From contig JACPYT010000015.1 in assembly GCA_016195805.1 (NCBI GenBank), forward strand, positions 62,001 to 126,000: 64,000 nucleotides of DNA, read 5' to 3'. Numbering within the stretch: the stretch's first letter is position 1; each line of letters begins with the position of its first letter. The translations under genes were made by a program, and so were the position numbers. Shown here in pieces: positions 37,886 through 45,678 of this stretch. Below the pieces are notes generated by a model. The model was given only the letters and a program-made list of their open reading frames with translations, searched no databases and was not told the origin of the DNA. Source of the stretch: Hydrogenophilales bacterium. Its GTDB lineage: Bacteria; Pseudomonadota; Gammaproteobacteria; Burkholderiales; Thiobacillaceae.

Positions 37886-39172
37886 TTACATCTTCCAACT
37901 GTACTGGACGCCCAACGAGTCCTGATACATCTGGATCTTGTCCGTTCCACCGGCGCCCAATCCGTCAGGCCCCGTCACGTCGTTCTTGAACGCATGCATG
38001 TAGGCCATGGTCAGTTCGTTGCCCGACGCCAGTGCGTAGGTAAAGCCCAGGGTGGCGTGATCCTTAACCACGCCCGGTGCCAAGATGTTGAACATTGCGT
38101 CACGCGACTGGATGGGGTTGTCCGTATGGTTGTAGCCGGCGCGTAGCGTCAGTTGCTGGCTGTACTTATACTCCACGCCCAACTTCCAAACATCCACATC
38201 CTGCCAGCCAAAGCCTGGGCCATTATTGCTGCCGAGCAGAGCTTGGTTAGTGCTGGGGTTGCCGATCGACTTCACGTCAGAATAGTTGATGCGCTGGTAG
38301 TCGAGTGCCAGCAGGAAGGCCGAGGTCGCCTGCCAGGCCACACCGAGGTTGTAGTTCTCGGGAATGTCGAAGCCGCCCTGCTCAGCGAACAAGCCTCGAT
38401 ACTTGGAGAACTCGTTGAAGCTCATCTTCGACGCGTAGGCCGCGCCAATGCTCACGCTTGGGGTGATCTTGCCCATATAGCCGATCCGCACGCCGTAACC
38501 CCAGGAATCATCGTTACCGCGGTTGGTAACGCTGGTCGGGTCACTAGACTTCTGCTGCGCACTTCCGACCGGAGCCGTGAAGGCTTGCAAGCCATCTGCC
38601 TTGAACTGTTGATAACCGATCAGCGGCGAAATGCCGATGGAATGGTTAGGTGCGATCTTGTAGGCAGCGGTCGGTGCGAAAATTAATTGCATGAGGTTCA
38701 CACCCAGCTTGCCCTGACCGCAGAGCATATTGCTTGCGGGTGCACCTGCTCCGCATGAACCTGCTGCAATCTGACCACCCGGATAGTTCGTGTTCATGCC
38801 GCCATTGCCATATACGGTCACCCCTAGCGCCAAGTCAGTGTTGACCATTTGGTTGTAGCCAAACTCGGGAATCAGAAAGTAGTTTGAATCGCTTTTAACA
38901 CTTCCATTGAAGGCGCCACCAGCACTTCCGGTCCTGCTGGCTTCACGGCGCGGGCTGAACAGATCGACGCCCAGATCGAGACGATTGCCTACAAACGCCG
39001 CGGCCGCGGGGTTGTTCGCGCCAAAGAAGGCGTCATTGGACGTGGCAGTGGCTGCTCCGCCCATGCCCTTGGCCTTCATGCCGTAGCCATGCGAAAAATA
39101 ACCGTCGGTGGCGAAGGCGCTGCCGGCCAGACCGGCCAGCGCCATGAATGCGAATACGCGTGTGAATTTCAT
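37886..39172 (-). CDS. FadL/OmpP1-type outer membrane transporter
   Basis: 428 residues from ATG at 39172, with AGGAG upstream. A signal peptide (MKFTRVFAFMALAGLAGSAFA) is followed by the FadL hatch-like start TDGYFSHGYGMKAKGMGGAA, conserved in this family. A 14-strand barrel follows, with alternating aromatic strands and a C-terminal aromatic/hydrophobic end (LGVQYSWKM). The family imports long-chain fatty acids or other hydrophobic substrates across the outer membrane. In sulfur oxidisers related proteins have been suggested to handle hydrophobic sulfur, but that is speculation here. It ends at a strong terminator and is not part of the dsrE2 operon. Confidence 0.9.
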   Translation of the reverse strand: MKFTRVFAFMALAGLAGSAFATDGYFSHGYGMKAKGMGGAATATSNDAFFGANNPAAAAFVGNRLDLGVDLFSPRREASRTGSAGGAFNGSVKSDSNYFLIPEFGYNQMVNTDLALGVTVYGNGGMNTNYPGGQIAAGSCGAGAPASNMLCGQGKLGVNLMQLIFAPTAAYKIAPNHSIGISPLIGYQQFKADGLQAFTAPVGSAQQKSSDPTSVTNRGNDDSWGYGVRIGYMGKITPSVSIGAAYASKMSFNEFSKYRGLFAEQGGFDIPENYNLGVAWQATSAFLLALDYQRINYSDVKSIGNPSTNQALLGSNNGPGFGWQDVDVWKLGVEYKYSQQLTLRAGYNHTDNPIQSRDAMFNILAPGVVKDHATLGFTYALASGNELTMAYMHAFKNDVTGPDGLGAGGTDKIQMYQDSLGVQYSWKM

Positions 39173-39316
39173 TAGATGTCTCCTTATGGGCAAAATTACT
39201 ACACATCAGCCTATTGAATGGCCTGTCCCGAAGGCTACGCGCGCACTGGGGCGTAGACAAGCAGGCTGCCCCATCTGGGCAAATAATCCGGATCAGGTGT
39301 GGTACAAAAGACACAT

Positions 39317-39348
39317 AAAAAAAGAGCCGAATACATTCGGCTCTTTTT
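39317..39348. terminator. Bidirectional terminator after dsrE2
   Basis: Stem AAAAAGAGCCGAA / TTCGGCTCTTTTT with loop TACA, 13 bp, A-run on one side and T-run on the other. It ends the dsrE2 transcript on the minus strand. Confidence 0.9.
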
Positions 39349-39381
39349 CGTCATGCGGCATGCCGCTTCAGCTGCTGTTTC

Positions 39382-39891
39382 TTAGATGAACAGGCAGATG
39401 TCGGTTTCGCCGGCAAATTCGAAGAAGGTGGCAGCGCCGCCGTACTCGAGGCCGTCGATGAAGTCGGAATGGTCGAAGCCGAACAGCTCGACGGTCATCT
39501 GGCAGGCAATGAACTTGACTTCGGCTTCCTGGCACAGCTCGCGCAGGTCAGGGATGGTGGCCACGCCGTTGTTGGCAATGGTCTGCTTCATCAGGGCCGT
39601 TGCCACGCTTTCGTAGCCGGGGATGAGCGACTGGATGGCGTTGGGCATGTTCCAGTTGATGCTCTTGAACCACTTGGGGCCAAAAGGCATCTTCATCGGC
39701 ATGCCCGGGTTGCCCAGCGGGCTCACTTTCAGGACAGACAGGTCCTTGCGGACGAGCTGGAGGCCATAGAAGGTGAAGAAAATCTGGGTCTCGTATCCCA
39801 GTGCAGCCGCCGTCGAGGCCAGGATGAACGGGGGGTAAGCCCAGTCCAGCGTGCCCTTGGTGGCGATGATGGCCATTTTTTTGGTATCCAT
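39382..39891 (-). CDS. dsrE2: DsrE2-like sulfur-relay protein
   Basis: 169 residues of the DsrE/DsrF/DrsH-like superfamily. N-terminal MDTKKMAIIATKGTLDWAYPPFI is followed by a central PLGNPGMPMKMPFGPKWF and two cysteines in the family-specific segment LCQEAEVKFIACQMTVELFG (C120, C130). DsrE2 proteins occur with TusA and rhodanese in sulfur oxidisers and are proposed to pass sulfane sulfur or thiosulfonate groups in the cytoplasm. Related proteins have an N-terminal membrane part; none is seen here. Strong ribosome site AGGAG. A terminator-like hairpin separates it from tusA, so its level may differ from the rest of the cluster. Confidence 0.88.
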   Translation of the reverse strand: MDTKKMAIIATKGTLDWAYPPFILASTAAALGYETQIFFTFYGLQLVRKDLSVLKVSPLGNPGMPMKMPFGPKWFKSINWNMPNAIQSLIPGYESVATALMKQTIANNGVATIPDLRELCQEAEVKFIACQMTVELFGFDHSDFIDGLEYGGAATFFEFAGETDICLFI

Positions 39892-39918
39892 GCTCTGTCT
39901 CTCCTGTTTGTTCCAGTT

Positions 39919-39957
39919 AAAAAAACAGCGCCGTGTGTTCTTTGGAACAGACGGCGC
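39919..39957 (-). terminator. Terminator/attenuator between tusA and dsrE2
   Basis: On the minus strand GCGCCGT pairs with ACGGCGC, with an inner GTTC/GAAC stem and CAAA loop, followed two bases later by seven T. It starts 16 bases after the tusA stop and would end many transcripts before dsrE2. Confidence 0.78.
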
Positions 39958-39972
39958 CGGTTTGGTTTCGTA

Positions 39973-40200
39973 TTATTTTTTCTTCATGAAGAAGGTGAAC
40001 TCGCCGCCCGCTTCTGCGGTGGACAGCAGTTCATTGCCGGTCTGCTTGGCAAAGGCTGCGAAGTCCTTGACCGAACCCGGGTCGGTCGAGAGGATTTTCA
40101 GCACCTGGCCGCTGGCGACTTCAGCCAGGGCTTTCTTGGCACGCAGGATGGGCAGGGGACAGTTCAGACCACGTGCGTCGAGTTCTTTATCGAAATTCAT
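39973..40200 (-). CDS. tusA: TusA sulfurtransferase
   Basis: 75-residue sulfur carrier. The conserved CPxP motif is visible in ARGLNCPLPILRAKKAL (Cys14 carries the persulfide), followed by VLKILSTDPGSVKDF. In sulfur oxidisers TusA is the central cytoplasmic carrier that receives sulfur from rhodanese and delivers it to DsrE-type proteins and DsrAB or sHdr systems. AGGAG precedes the ATG. It lies 135 bp after the rhodanese gene and 81 bp before dsrE2, making the rhd-tusA-dsrE2 set. Confidence 0.95.
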   Translation of the reverse strand: MNFDKELDARGLNCPLPILRAKKALAEVASGQVLKILSTDPGSVKDFAAFAKQTGNELLSTAEAGGEFTFFMKKK

Positions 40201-40275
40201 GTTGTTCTCCTTACATTAAATCCATTAAATCGGCATGTACTAAAAAACGCTGCGGTACCTTAAACCAGAAGTTCC

Positions 40276-40306
40276 CCTATTGCAACCGAAATTGCTGCGC
40301 AATAGG
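40276..40306 (-). repeat. Inverted repeat between rhd and tusA
   Basis: CCTATTGC and GCAATAGG (8 bp) enclose 15 bases in the rhd-tusA gap. It may be an mRNA processing or stabilising hairpin. No T-run. Confidence 0.5.
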
Positions 40307-40335
40307 AAAATCCGGCCATGGCCTCAATGTTTGCT

Positions 40336-40665
40336 TCAACGCGGCAAGCTCAGCGCGTTGCCGGAGCGCGCCCAGGCCATGATGCCGCCAGCCAGGTTGT
40401 GCATGTTGTCGTAGCCCTTGGAGGCCATGAACGCACACGCCTGGGCCGAGCGGGCGCCCGAGCGGCAATAGATCACCACCGGCTTGTCCTGGGGAATATC
40501 GGCCGCCCGCAGCGGCAGCAGATGCAACGGGATATGGATGGCGCCATCGATCACGCCCTGCGCGACTTCGGCCTCGGTCCGCACGTCGATCAGATGCGCG
40601 CCCTTGGCTGCGATTTCCGCCACGTAACCGGGATCGACTTCCTTGAATCCTGACAGTCCGAACAT
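40336..40665 (-). CDS. Single-domain rhodanese sulfurtransferase
   Basis: 109 residues from the second of two nearby ATGs. AGGAG is ten bases before it but only one base before the ATG at 40674. The rhodanese domain fills the protein: HLIDVRTEAEVAQG, GAIHIPLHLL and the active loop CRSGARS with Cys67. It moves sulfane sulfur from thiosulfate or persulfides, in this context to TusA. First gene of rhd-tusA-dsrE2, directly downstream of soeC. A promoter and palindrome lie in its upstream region. Confidence 0.93.
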   Translation of the reverse strand: MFGLSGFKEVDPGYVAEIAAKGAHLIDVRTEAEVAQGVIDGAIHIPLHLLPLRAADIPQDKPVVIYCRSGARSAQACAFMASKGYDNMHNLAGGIMAWARSGNALSLPR

Positions 40666-40691
40666 AGATGTCATACTCCTGCAATGGAGAA

Positions 40692-40707
40692 ATTAGAATT
40701 TTCTAAT
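40692..40707. promoter_or_regulatory. Palindromic operator at the rhd promoter
   Basis: ATTAGAA-TT-TTCTAAT, a perfect palindrome with 7-bp arms, strikingly AT-rich for this genome. It overlaps the predicted -10 box and covers the expected start of transcription. Such a site suits a dimeric repressor; ArsR-family sulfane-sulfur sensors (BigR/SqrR/SoxR type) are the obvious candidates in this context. No regulator gene is in the window. Confidence 0.7.
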
Positions 40708-40733
40708 ATACCCCAAAGCGGGAGACGCGCCAA
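40705..40733 (-). promoter_or_regulatory. Candidate promoter of rhd-tusA-dsrE2
   Basis: On the minus strand TTGGCG (-35, 40728-40733), a 17-base spacer and TATATT (-10, 40705-40710). Transcription would begin about 20 bases before the AGGAG of rhd. Confidence 0.6.
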
Positions 40734-40757
40734 GCATGTCCCCACTCTCCAAGCGGA

Positions 40758-41696
40758 TTAGCAGCGCTGCGCACCGTGATACAGGTTCACGACATGGCGA
40801 GCTTCTGCGAAGAACAGCCAACGCTCAACGGCCGCACCGGTAATGCCGGCCAGCGCCGCGACGATGGCGGCAGCCTGTCCGCCCTGCTGGTTGAACACCC
40901 ACACCAGCATCAGGCCGGGCAGCGCGAAGCCCAGTACGAACACCACCACCTTGAGCAGCCCGGCCTTCTGGCGCGCAATCTGGAAGCCGAACTCCTGGGT
41001 GAGGAAGGTGCCGTGGGTGTGGCCGGTGTCCAGCAGCTTGACCTTGGCACGGGTCAGGCCGGTGGCGGTATTGATGGTCGGGGTAAGGCCCGGGCTGCGT
41101 ATCCAGAAGTAGTAGATCGCTTTCAGCACCGCGGCGATCGAGACGATCAGCGCCGCCATCGCGATGTAGGGCGTGGTATCGAGGCCAACGATGACAGCGC
41201 CCAGCAGCAGCAGCAAACTGCCGCTGGCGTAGCCCAGCGCGAGGTAATTGGCGGGTACCAGCGGGGTGTTCCACTGGCGGATGGTTTTCAGACAGGCGTA
41301 GATCATGCCGGTGGAAAACACCGTGATCCAGGCCAGCACGGCCGCCATGAAGCCAAAGGTTTCGCGCAGCCACTGCGGCGCATCGAACCAGATGCTGGCC
41401 AGGTAGACCAGCGCCAGCGGCATGAACACCACGGCAAACACGCCTTCGCGCGACAGCCACGAGGTGCGGAAGCGGCTGAAGGCGCGCCAGGCGTTCTTCG
41501 GGTTGGCGAGGTGGAAGGTGGACGACAACAGGCCGAACATGATCAGGCCCAGCGCGACGATGCCGCCGATGATCAGCTGGGTGGGCGTGAAACCGCCGCC
41601 CAGCTTGAAGGTGTCGGCGATGAACAGCAGCGAGAACAGGCCGAAACCGGCGCCCGACGCCACGGTGAAGAAGATGACTGAAAATGCTGGATGCAT
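40758..41696 (-). CDS. soeC: SoeC membrane anchor subunit (DmsC/NrfD-like)
   Basis: 312 residues, strongly hydrophobic, with about eight membrane helices (for example IIGGIVALGLIMFGLLSSTF, FMAAVLAWITVFSTGMIYA and VVVFVLGFALPGLMLVWVF). It matches DmsC-type quinone-reactive anchors. In SoeABC it passes electrons from sulfite oxidation to the quinone pool in the inner membrane. The ATG at 41696 has AGGAA at the right distance. An 11-bp inverted repeat covers its first codons. Third gene after soeA and soeB. Assignment rests on operon partners and sulfur context; DMSO or tetrathionate reductases use similar subunits. Confidence 0.85.
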   Translation of the reverse strand: MHPAFSVIFFTVASGAGFGLFSLLFIADTFKLGGGFTPTQLIIGGIVALGLIMFGLLSSTFHLANPKNAWRAFSRFRTSWLSREGVFAVVFMPLALVYLASIWFDAPQWLRETFGFMAAVLAWITVFSTGMIYACLKTIRQWNTPLVPANYLALGYASGSLLLLLGAVIVGLDTTPYIAMAALIVSIAAVLKAIYYFWIRSPGLTPTINTATGLTRAKVKLLDTGHTHGTFLTQEFGFQIARQKAGLLKVVVFVLGFALPGLMLVWVFNQQGGQAAAIVAALAGITGAAVERWLFFAEARHVVNLYHGAQRC

Positions 41697-41729
41697 GATG
41701 ATTTCCTAATTAATCAGTATCCAGCATTT
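41682..41729 (-). promoter_or_regulatory. Inverted repeat over the soeC translation start
   Basis: In the mRNA AAATGCTGGAT (41729-41719) can pair with ATCCAGCATTT (41692-41682). That right arm is codons 2-5 of soeC. The ribosome site and ATG lie in the 26-base loop. A five-codon frame (ATG CTG GAT ACT GAT TAA) starts in the left arm. Confidence 0.5.
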
Positions 41730-41815
41730 CGGCGGAGACTAACCTTCAGGTCATGTCGGAACCAAAAAGCGGGATGCATGGATTCTCCTGGCTCTATATT
41801 ATTGGGCAGCGCGGT

Positions 41816-42511
41816 TCAACGGCGCACCAGCTTGTTGGCGAACTGCTTGATGCTTTCCTTGAGTCCGCCCTTGGGCTGGGTCTCGACCGGGATCACCGGC
41901 TTGCGGCGCGGCGGCAGGTAAGTGTTGGTTGGGTTGTAGTTGAGCTCAGGCATCAACGGGAAGCCGCCGCGCTCACGCACAGTGCGCGACACCGCCGAAT
42001 CGGGATCGTCGAAGTCGCCGAACATGCGCGCGTGCGCCGGGCAGGTCAGCACGCAGGAAGGCTGGCGCTCCTCGACCGGCAGTTCCTGGTCGTAGATGCG
42101 GTCGACGCACAGGGTGCACTTCTTCATCGTGCCGCTGGAGCGGTCGAGTTCGCGCGCGCCGTAGGGACAGGCCCACGAGCAGTAGTTACAGCCCATGCAC
42201 TTGTCCTGGTCGATCAGCACGATGCCGTCCTCGGCGCGCTTGTACGAAGCGCCGGTCGGGCACACGGTGACGCAGTCGGCGTCCTCGCAATGCATGCACG
42301 ACATCGGGAAGTTGACTGTCTTGTTGTTCGGATACTCGTCCATCTCGTAATGGCGGATCCGGTTGAACCACACGCCCGACGGCTCGGCGCCGTAGGGCTG
42401 ATAGTCGGACAACGGGCCGATGGTGCCGGAGGCGTTCCATTCCTTGCAGGCGATGGCGCAGGCATGACAGCCCACGCACACGTCGAGGTCGATGACCAAT
42501 CCAAGTCTCAT
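41816..42511 (-). CDS. soeB: SoeB iron-sulfur subunit
   Basis: 231 residues, no signal peptide, so cytoplasmic. Four [4Fe-4S] clusters are predicted from the Cys groups CVGCHACAIAC, CMHCEDADCVTVCP, CMGCNYCSWACPYG and CTLCVDRI with CVLTCP. This is the DmsB/PhsB-type electron-transfer subunit. The C-terminal ELNYNPTNTYLPPR resembles SoeB of phototrophic and chemotrophic sulfur oxidisers. It stands 31 bp after soeA and 119 bp before soeC. Confidence 0.9.
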   Translation of the reverse strand: MRLGLVIDLDVCVGCHACAIACKEWNASGTIGPLSDYQPYGAEPSGVWFNRIRHYEMDEYPNNKTVNFPMSCMHCEDADCVTVCPTGASYKRAEDGIVLIDQDKCMGCNYCSWACPYGARELDRSSGTMKKCTLCVDRIYDQELPVEERQPSCVLTCPAHARMFGDFDDPDSAVSRTVRERGGFPLMPELNYNPTNTYLPPRRKPVIPVETQPKGGLKESIKQFANKLVRR

Positions 42512-42542
42512 GTTGTGCTCGCTTTATTTATTCGGGTACTAC

Positions 42543-45419
42543 TCAGTTCTTTTCGTGGCTGCGCGCGTCGTAGCGCAACACGTCGGGGCGCTCGTAGCGC
42601 TCGTCGCCCGGCAGCGGCTTCAGTTCGTCGAACTGCGGCCACGAGCCGGTTTCGCCCGACGCGGCCTTCCAGATCTTGACGCGCAGATCGAACCACGCGG
42701 CCTGGCCGGTCACCGGATCGGAGTTGGTGACGCGGCGCTCGCCCGCCTTTTCCGGCAGCAGCTCGGAAATCAGGTGGTTGAGCAGGAAGCCCTTGGTGGC
42801 TTCGGAGGCATCTTCCTTCAGGCCCCAGGCGCCCTTCTGCTTGCCGATGGCGTTCCAGGTCCAGATGGTGTCTTCCTGGGTGCCTTCCATGGTCTTGACC
42901 TGGCAGCGGATCTTGCCGTTGTGCGACTCGACCCAGATCCAGTCGAAGTCCTTGATGTCCATTTCGGCGGCCTTGCGCGCGTTCATGTACATGTAGTTCT
43001 GCGCCATGATCTGACGCAGCCACACGTTCTGCGAATCCCACGAGTGGTACATGAACATCGGGCGCTGGGTCAGCGCGAAGAAGGGGTATTCCTCCTTGTC
43101 GACGCGCTGCTGCTCGAGCGGCTCGTACCACATCGGCAGCGGGTCGAAGTACTTCACCAGACGCTCGCGGTCGACCTGGTTGTTCGGCTGCGGACCGTCG
43201 TACAGGCCCTGCCCCGCCAGGCGGAACTTCTGCAGCGGCTCGGAATAGAACTGCATGATGATGGGCTCGACCTTGCCGACGAAGCCGACGTCGGCCGCCA
43301 CTTCAAGGTAGTCCTTGTTGGCGTAGCGCATGTACTTCTGGTTGTCGGGCCAGTGGTGGGCGAAGAAGCTCTGGTTCTCGATGTACTTGTCCCACTGCTT
43401 GGGGTTCGGTTCGCCCTTGAGCGACTTGCTGCCGTCCGCGCCGCGCCAGCCGGCGAGGAAGCCCACGCCCGGCGAACGCTCGAAATTGACGATGAAGTCA
43501 GGGTAGTCCTTGAACTTGCGGGTGCCGTCCGGCTTGGTGAAGGCCGGGAATTTCAGGCGCGAGGCGAGCTCGACCATCACTTCCTGCCACGGGCGCACGT
43601 CGCGGTCGAGTTTGACCAGCGGGTAGCGGATCGCGTCGGCCGCGGCATCCGGCTCCGAAATCGGACGGTCGAGCAGCGAGATGCAGTCGTGCCGTTCGAG
43701 ATAGGTGGTATCCGGCAGGATCAGGTCGGCGAAGTTGGTCATCTCCGAATGGAAGGCATCGATCACCACCAGGAACGGGATCTTGTACTGGCCGGGCTCT
43801 TCCGGATCCTTGGCGCGCAGCATGTCCTGGATGTTGGCCGTGTTCATGGTCGAGTTCCACGCCATGTTGGCCATGAACAGGATCAGCGTGTCGAGCGCAT
43901 AGGGATCGTGGTTGGTCGCGTTGGTGATGACCATGTGCATCAGGCCGTGCGAGGCGATCGGCACCTCCCACGAATAGGCCTTGTCGATGCGCAGCGGGTT
44001 GCCGAACTCGTCGATCACCAGGTCTTCCGGACGCGTCGGGAAACCGAGCGGCGGACGCGACAGCGGCGTGTTCGGCGCGTTGATGATGTCGATGTTGTTT
44101 TCCGGCAGCTGGTGCGGCGGGATCGGCTTCGGGTACGGCGCACGGGCGCGGAAGTTGCCCGGCGCGTCGAGCGCGCCCAGCAGCATCTGGATCATGTGGA
44201 TCGCGCGGCAGGAATGGAAGCCGTTGGAGTGCGCCGAGATGCCGCGCATCGCGTACATCGCCACCGGGCGGCCCACCACCTTGTCGTGCTTGCGGCCCCA
44301 CACGTCGGTCCATTCGATCGGCAGTTCGACCGTCTCCTTGAACGCCACATGCGCCATTTCCAGCGCGATGCGCTCGATGCTCTCGGCCGGCAAGCCGCAT
44401 TCCAGCGCGACGTTCTCCGGCGCATAGCGCGCGTCGAGATAGCGCTCGGTCATCAGCGACATCACGGTCTTGACGCGGCGGCCGTCGGGCGCGACATATT
44501 CGCCGAACAGCGCGGGGGCGATGTCGCCGTCCATGCCGTTGCGGAACGCTTCCTTGTCGATGTCCCAGATCAGCGGATGATCGTTTTCGTCGCGCAGGAA
44601 CAGGCCGTCGCCCTTCTGCCCGGGAGTCTGCACCACCAGCCAGGAGGCGTTGGTGTAGCGCACCAGGAATTCGTAGTCGAATTTTTCATGCTTCAGCAGC
44701 ACATGGACCATCGACATGGCGAGCAGGCCGTCCATGCCGGGCTTGATCGGCAGCCATTCGTCGGCGATCGCCGAGTAGCCGGTACGCACCGGGTTGACGG
44801 TGACGAACTTGCCGCCCTTGCGCTTGAGCTTTTCCAGGCCGATCTTGATCGGGTTGGACGAATGGTCTTCCGCCACGCCCCACATCAGGAAGTACTTGGC
44901 GTAATCCCAGTCGGGCGCGCCGAATTCCCAGAACGAGAAGCCGATCGAATAGAGGCCGGCCGCCGCCATGTTGACCGAACAGAAGCCGCCGTGGGCCGAC
45001 CAGTTGGGGGTGCCGAACTGCTGCGCCCACAGACCGGTCAAGGCCTGCATCTGGTCGCGGCCGGTGAAGAAACCGAGCTTGGACGGATCGGTCGAGCGGA
45101 TTTCCTCCAGCCGGTCGGTCAGGAGGTCGAGCGCCTGATCCCAGGAAATCGCCTCGTAAATGCCTTCGCCGCGCTCGGTGCCCGGCTTGCGCATCAGGGG
45201 CTGGGTCAGCTTGGCGGTGGAGTACTGCTTCATGATCCCGGCCGAGCCCTTGGCACACAGCACGCCCTGGTTGGTCGGATGATTGCGGTTGCCCTGGATG
45301 AAGCGGACCTTGTTGTCCTCCAGCGTCACCTTGATGCCGCAGCGGCAGGCGCACATGTAACAGGTGGTGTACTTGATTTCCTGTGCGTCGTGATTTTCGA
45401 GTTTGATCTTGGCGTTCAT
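42543..45419 (-). CDS. soeA: SoeA molybdopterin subunit of sulfite:quinone oxidoreductase
   Basis: 958 residues of the DMSO-reductase molybdoenzyme family. It starts at ATG 45419 (MNAKIKLENHDAQEIKY). No Tat signal is present, which argues for a cytoplasmic enzyme and against exported Phs, Ttr or Dms proteins. The N-terminal [4Fe-4S] ligands are C20, C23, C27 and C55 (CYMCACRC...CAKGSAG). Bis-MGD-binding motifs such as GFFTGRDQMQALTG and ADLILPDTTYLERHD follow. SoeABC oxidises sulfite directly to sulfate and reduces quinone. Followed by soeB, soeC, rhd, tusA and dsrE2; moaC for Mo cofactor is 1.5 kb upstream. Confidence 0.88.
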   Translation of the reverse strand: MNAKIKLENHDAQEIKYTTCYMCACRCGIKVTLEDNKVRFIQGNRNHPTNQGVLCAKGSAGIMKQYSTAKLTQPLMRKPGTERGEGIYEAISWDQALDLLTDRLEEIRSTDPSKLGFFTGRDQMQALTGLWAQQFGTPNWSAHGGFCSVNMAAAGLYSIGFSFWEFGAPDWDYAKYFLMWGVAEDHSSNPIKIGLEKLKRKGGKFVTVNPVRTGYSAIADEWLPIKPGMDGLLAMSMVHVLLKHEKFDYEFLVRYTNASWLVVQTPGQKGDGLFLRDENDHPLIWDIDKEAFRNGMDGDIAPALFGEYVAPDGRRVKTVMSLMTERYLDARYAPENVALECGLPAESIERIALEMAHVAFKETVELPIEWTDVWGRKHDKVVGRPVAMYAMRGISAHSNGFHSCRAIHMIQMLLGALDAPGNFRARAPYPKPIPPHQLPENNIDIINAPNTPLSRPPLGFPTRPEDLVIDEFGNPLRIDKAYSWEVPIASHGLMHMVITNATNHDPYALDTLILFMANMAWNSTMNTANIQDMLRAKDPEEPGQYKIPFLVVIDAFHSEMTNFADLILPDTTYLERHDCISLLDRPISEPDAAADAIRYPLVKLDRDVRPWQEVMVELASRLKFPAFTKPDGTRKFKDYPDFIVNFERSPGVGFLAGWRGADGSKSLKGEPNPKQWDKYIENQSFFAHHWPDNQKYMRYANKDYLEVAADVGFVGKVEPIIMQFYSEPLQKFRLAGQGLYDGPQPNNQVDRERLVKYFDPLPMWYEPLEQQRVDKEEYPFFALTQRPMFMYHSWDSQNVWLRQIMAQNYMYMNARKAAEMDIKDFDWIWVESHNGKIRCQVKTMEGTQEDTIWTWNAIGKQKGAWGLKEDASEATKGFLLNHLISELLPEKAGERRVTNSDPVTGQAAWFDLRVKIWKAASGETGSWPQFDELKPLPGDERYERPDVLRYDARSHEKN

Positions 45420-45447
45420 GCGGTCTCTGGATTCAAAATTATCCCCG

Positions 45448-45470
45448 GCGGCTCCTGTAATAGGAGCCGC
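45448..45470 (-). promoter_or_regulatory. Leader hairpin upstream of soeA
   Basis: GCGGCTCCT and AGGAGCCGC (9 bp) around loop GTAAT, about 28 bases before the soeA ATG. The right arm contains AGGAG, so it could affect leader stability or ribosome access. No T-run. Confidence 0.5.
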
Positions 45471-45551
45471 ATGTTCCCTACCCGGATATAACACTAGGTG
45501 ACTGCTGGAAGCAGCGCCAGCGCATCGGCACTGGATGCTGCGGGGACGGCT

Positions 45552-45575
45552 ATATATTAAACATTCCGAATATAT
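45552..45575. promoter_or_regulatory. AT-rich dyad in the soeA upstream region
   Basis: ATATATT (45552-45558) and AATATAT (45569-45575) form a 7-bp dyad with a 10-base spacer in the 259-bp gap upstream of soeA. It is the most AT-rich stretch nearby and is a plausible promoter/operator for soeABC. Confidence 0.4.
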
Positions 45576-45678
45576 TGTTATTTTGCACTTCAAGCCCGTC
45601 GCATGGCAAGCAAAATGGCTGATAGGCCCATAAGGTCAAGCAATGAAAAGCCCTTATTTATTACGGACTTAAACATCT

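Noticed and set aside
40758-45419. Tetrathionate, thiosulfate or DMSO reductase (Ttr/Phs/Dms)
   Set aside because: The large subunit lacks a Tat signal and the cluster continues into rhd-tusA-dsrE2 in a sulfur oxidiser, favouring cytoplasmic SoeABC.
42492-45491. 999-codon open frame on the plus strand
   Set aside because: It is exactly antisense to soeA, with Arg/His/Asp-rich composition typical of the mirror frame in GC-rich genes. soeA has clear iron-sulfur and molybdopterin motifs.
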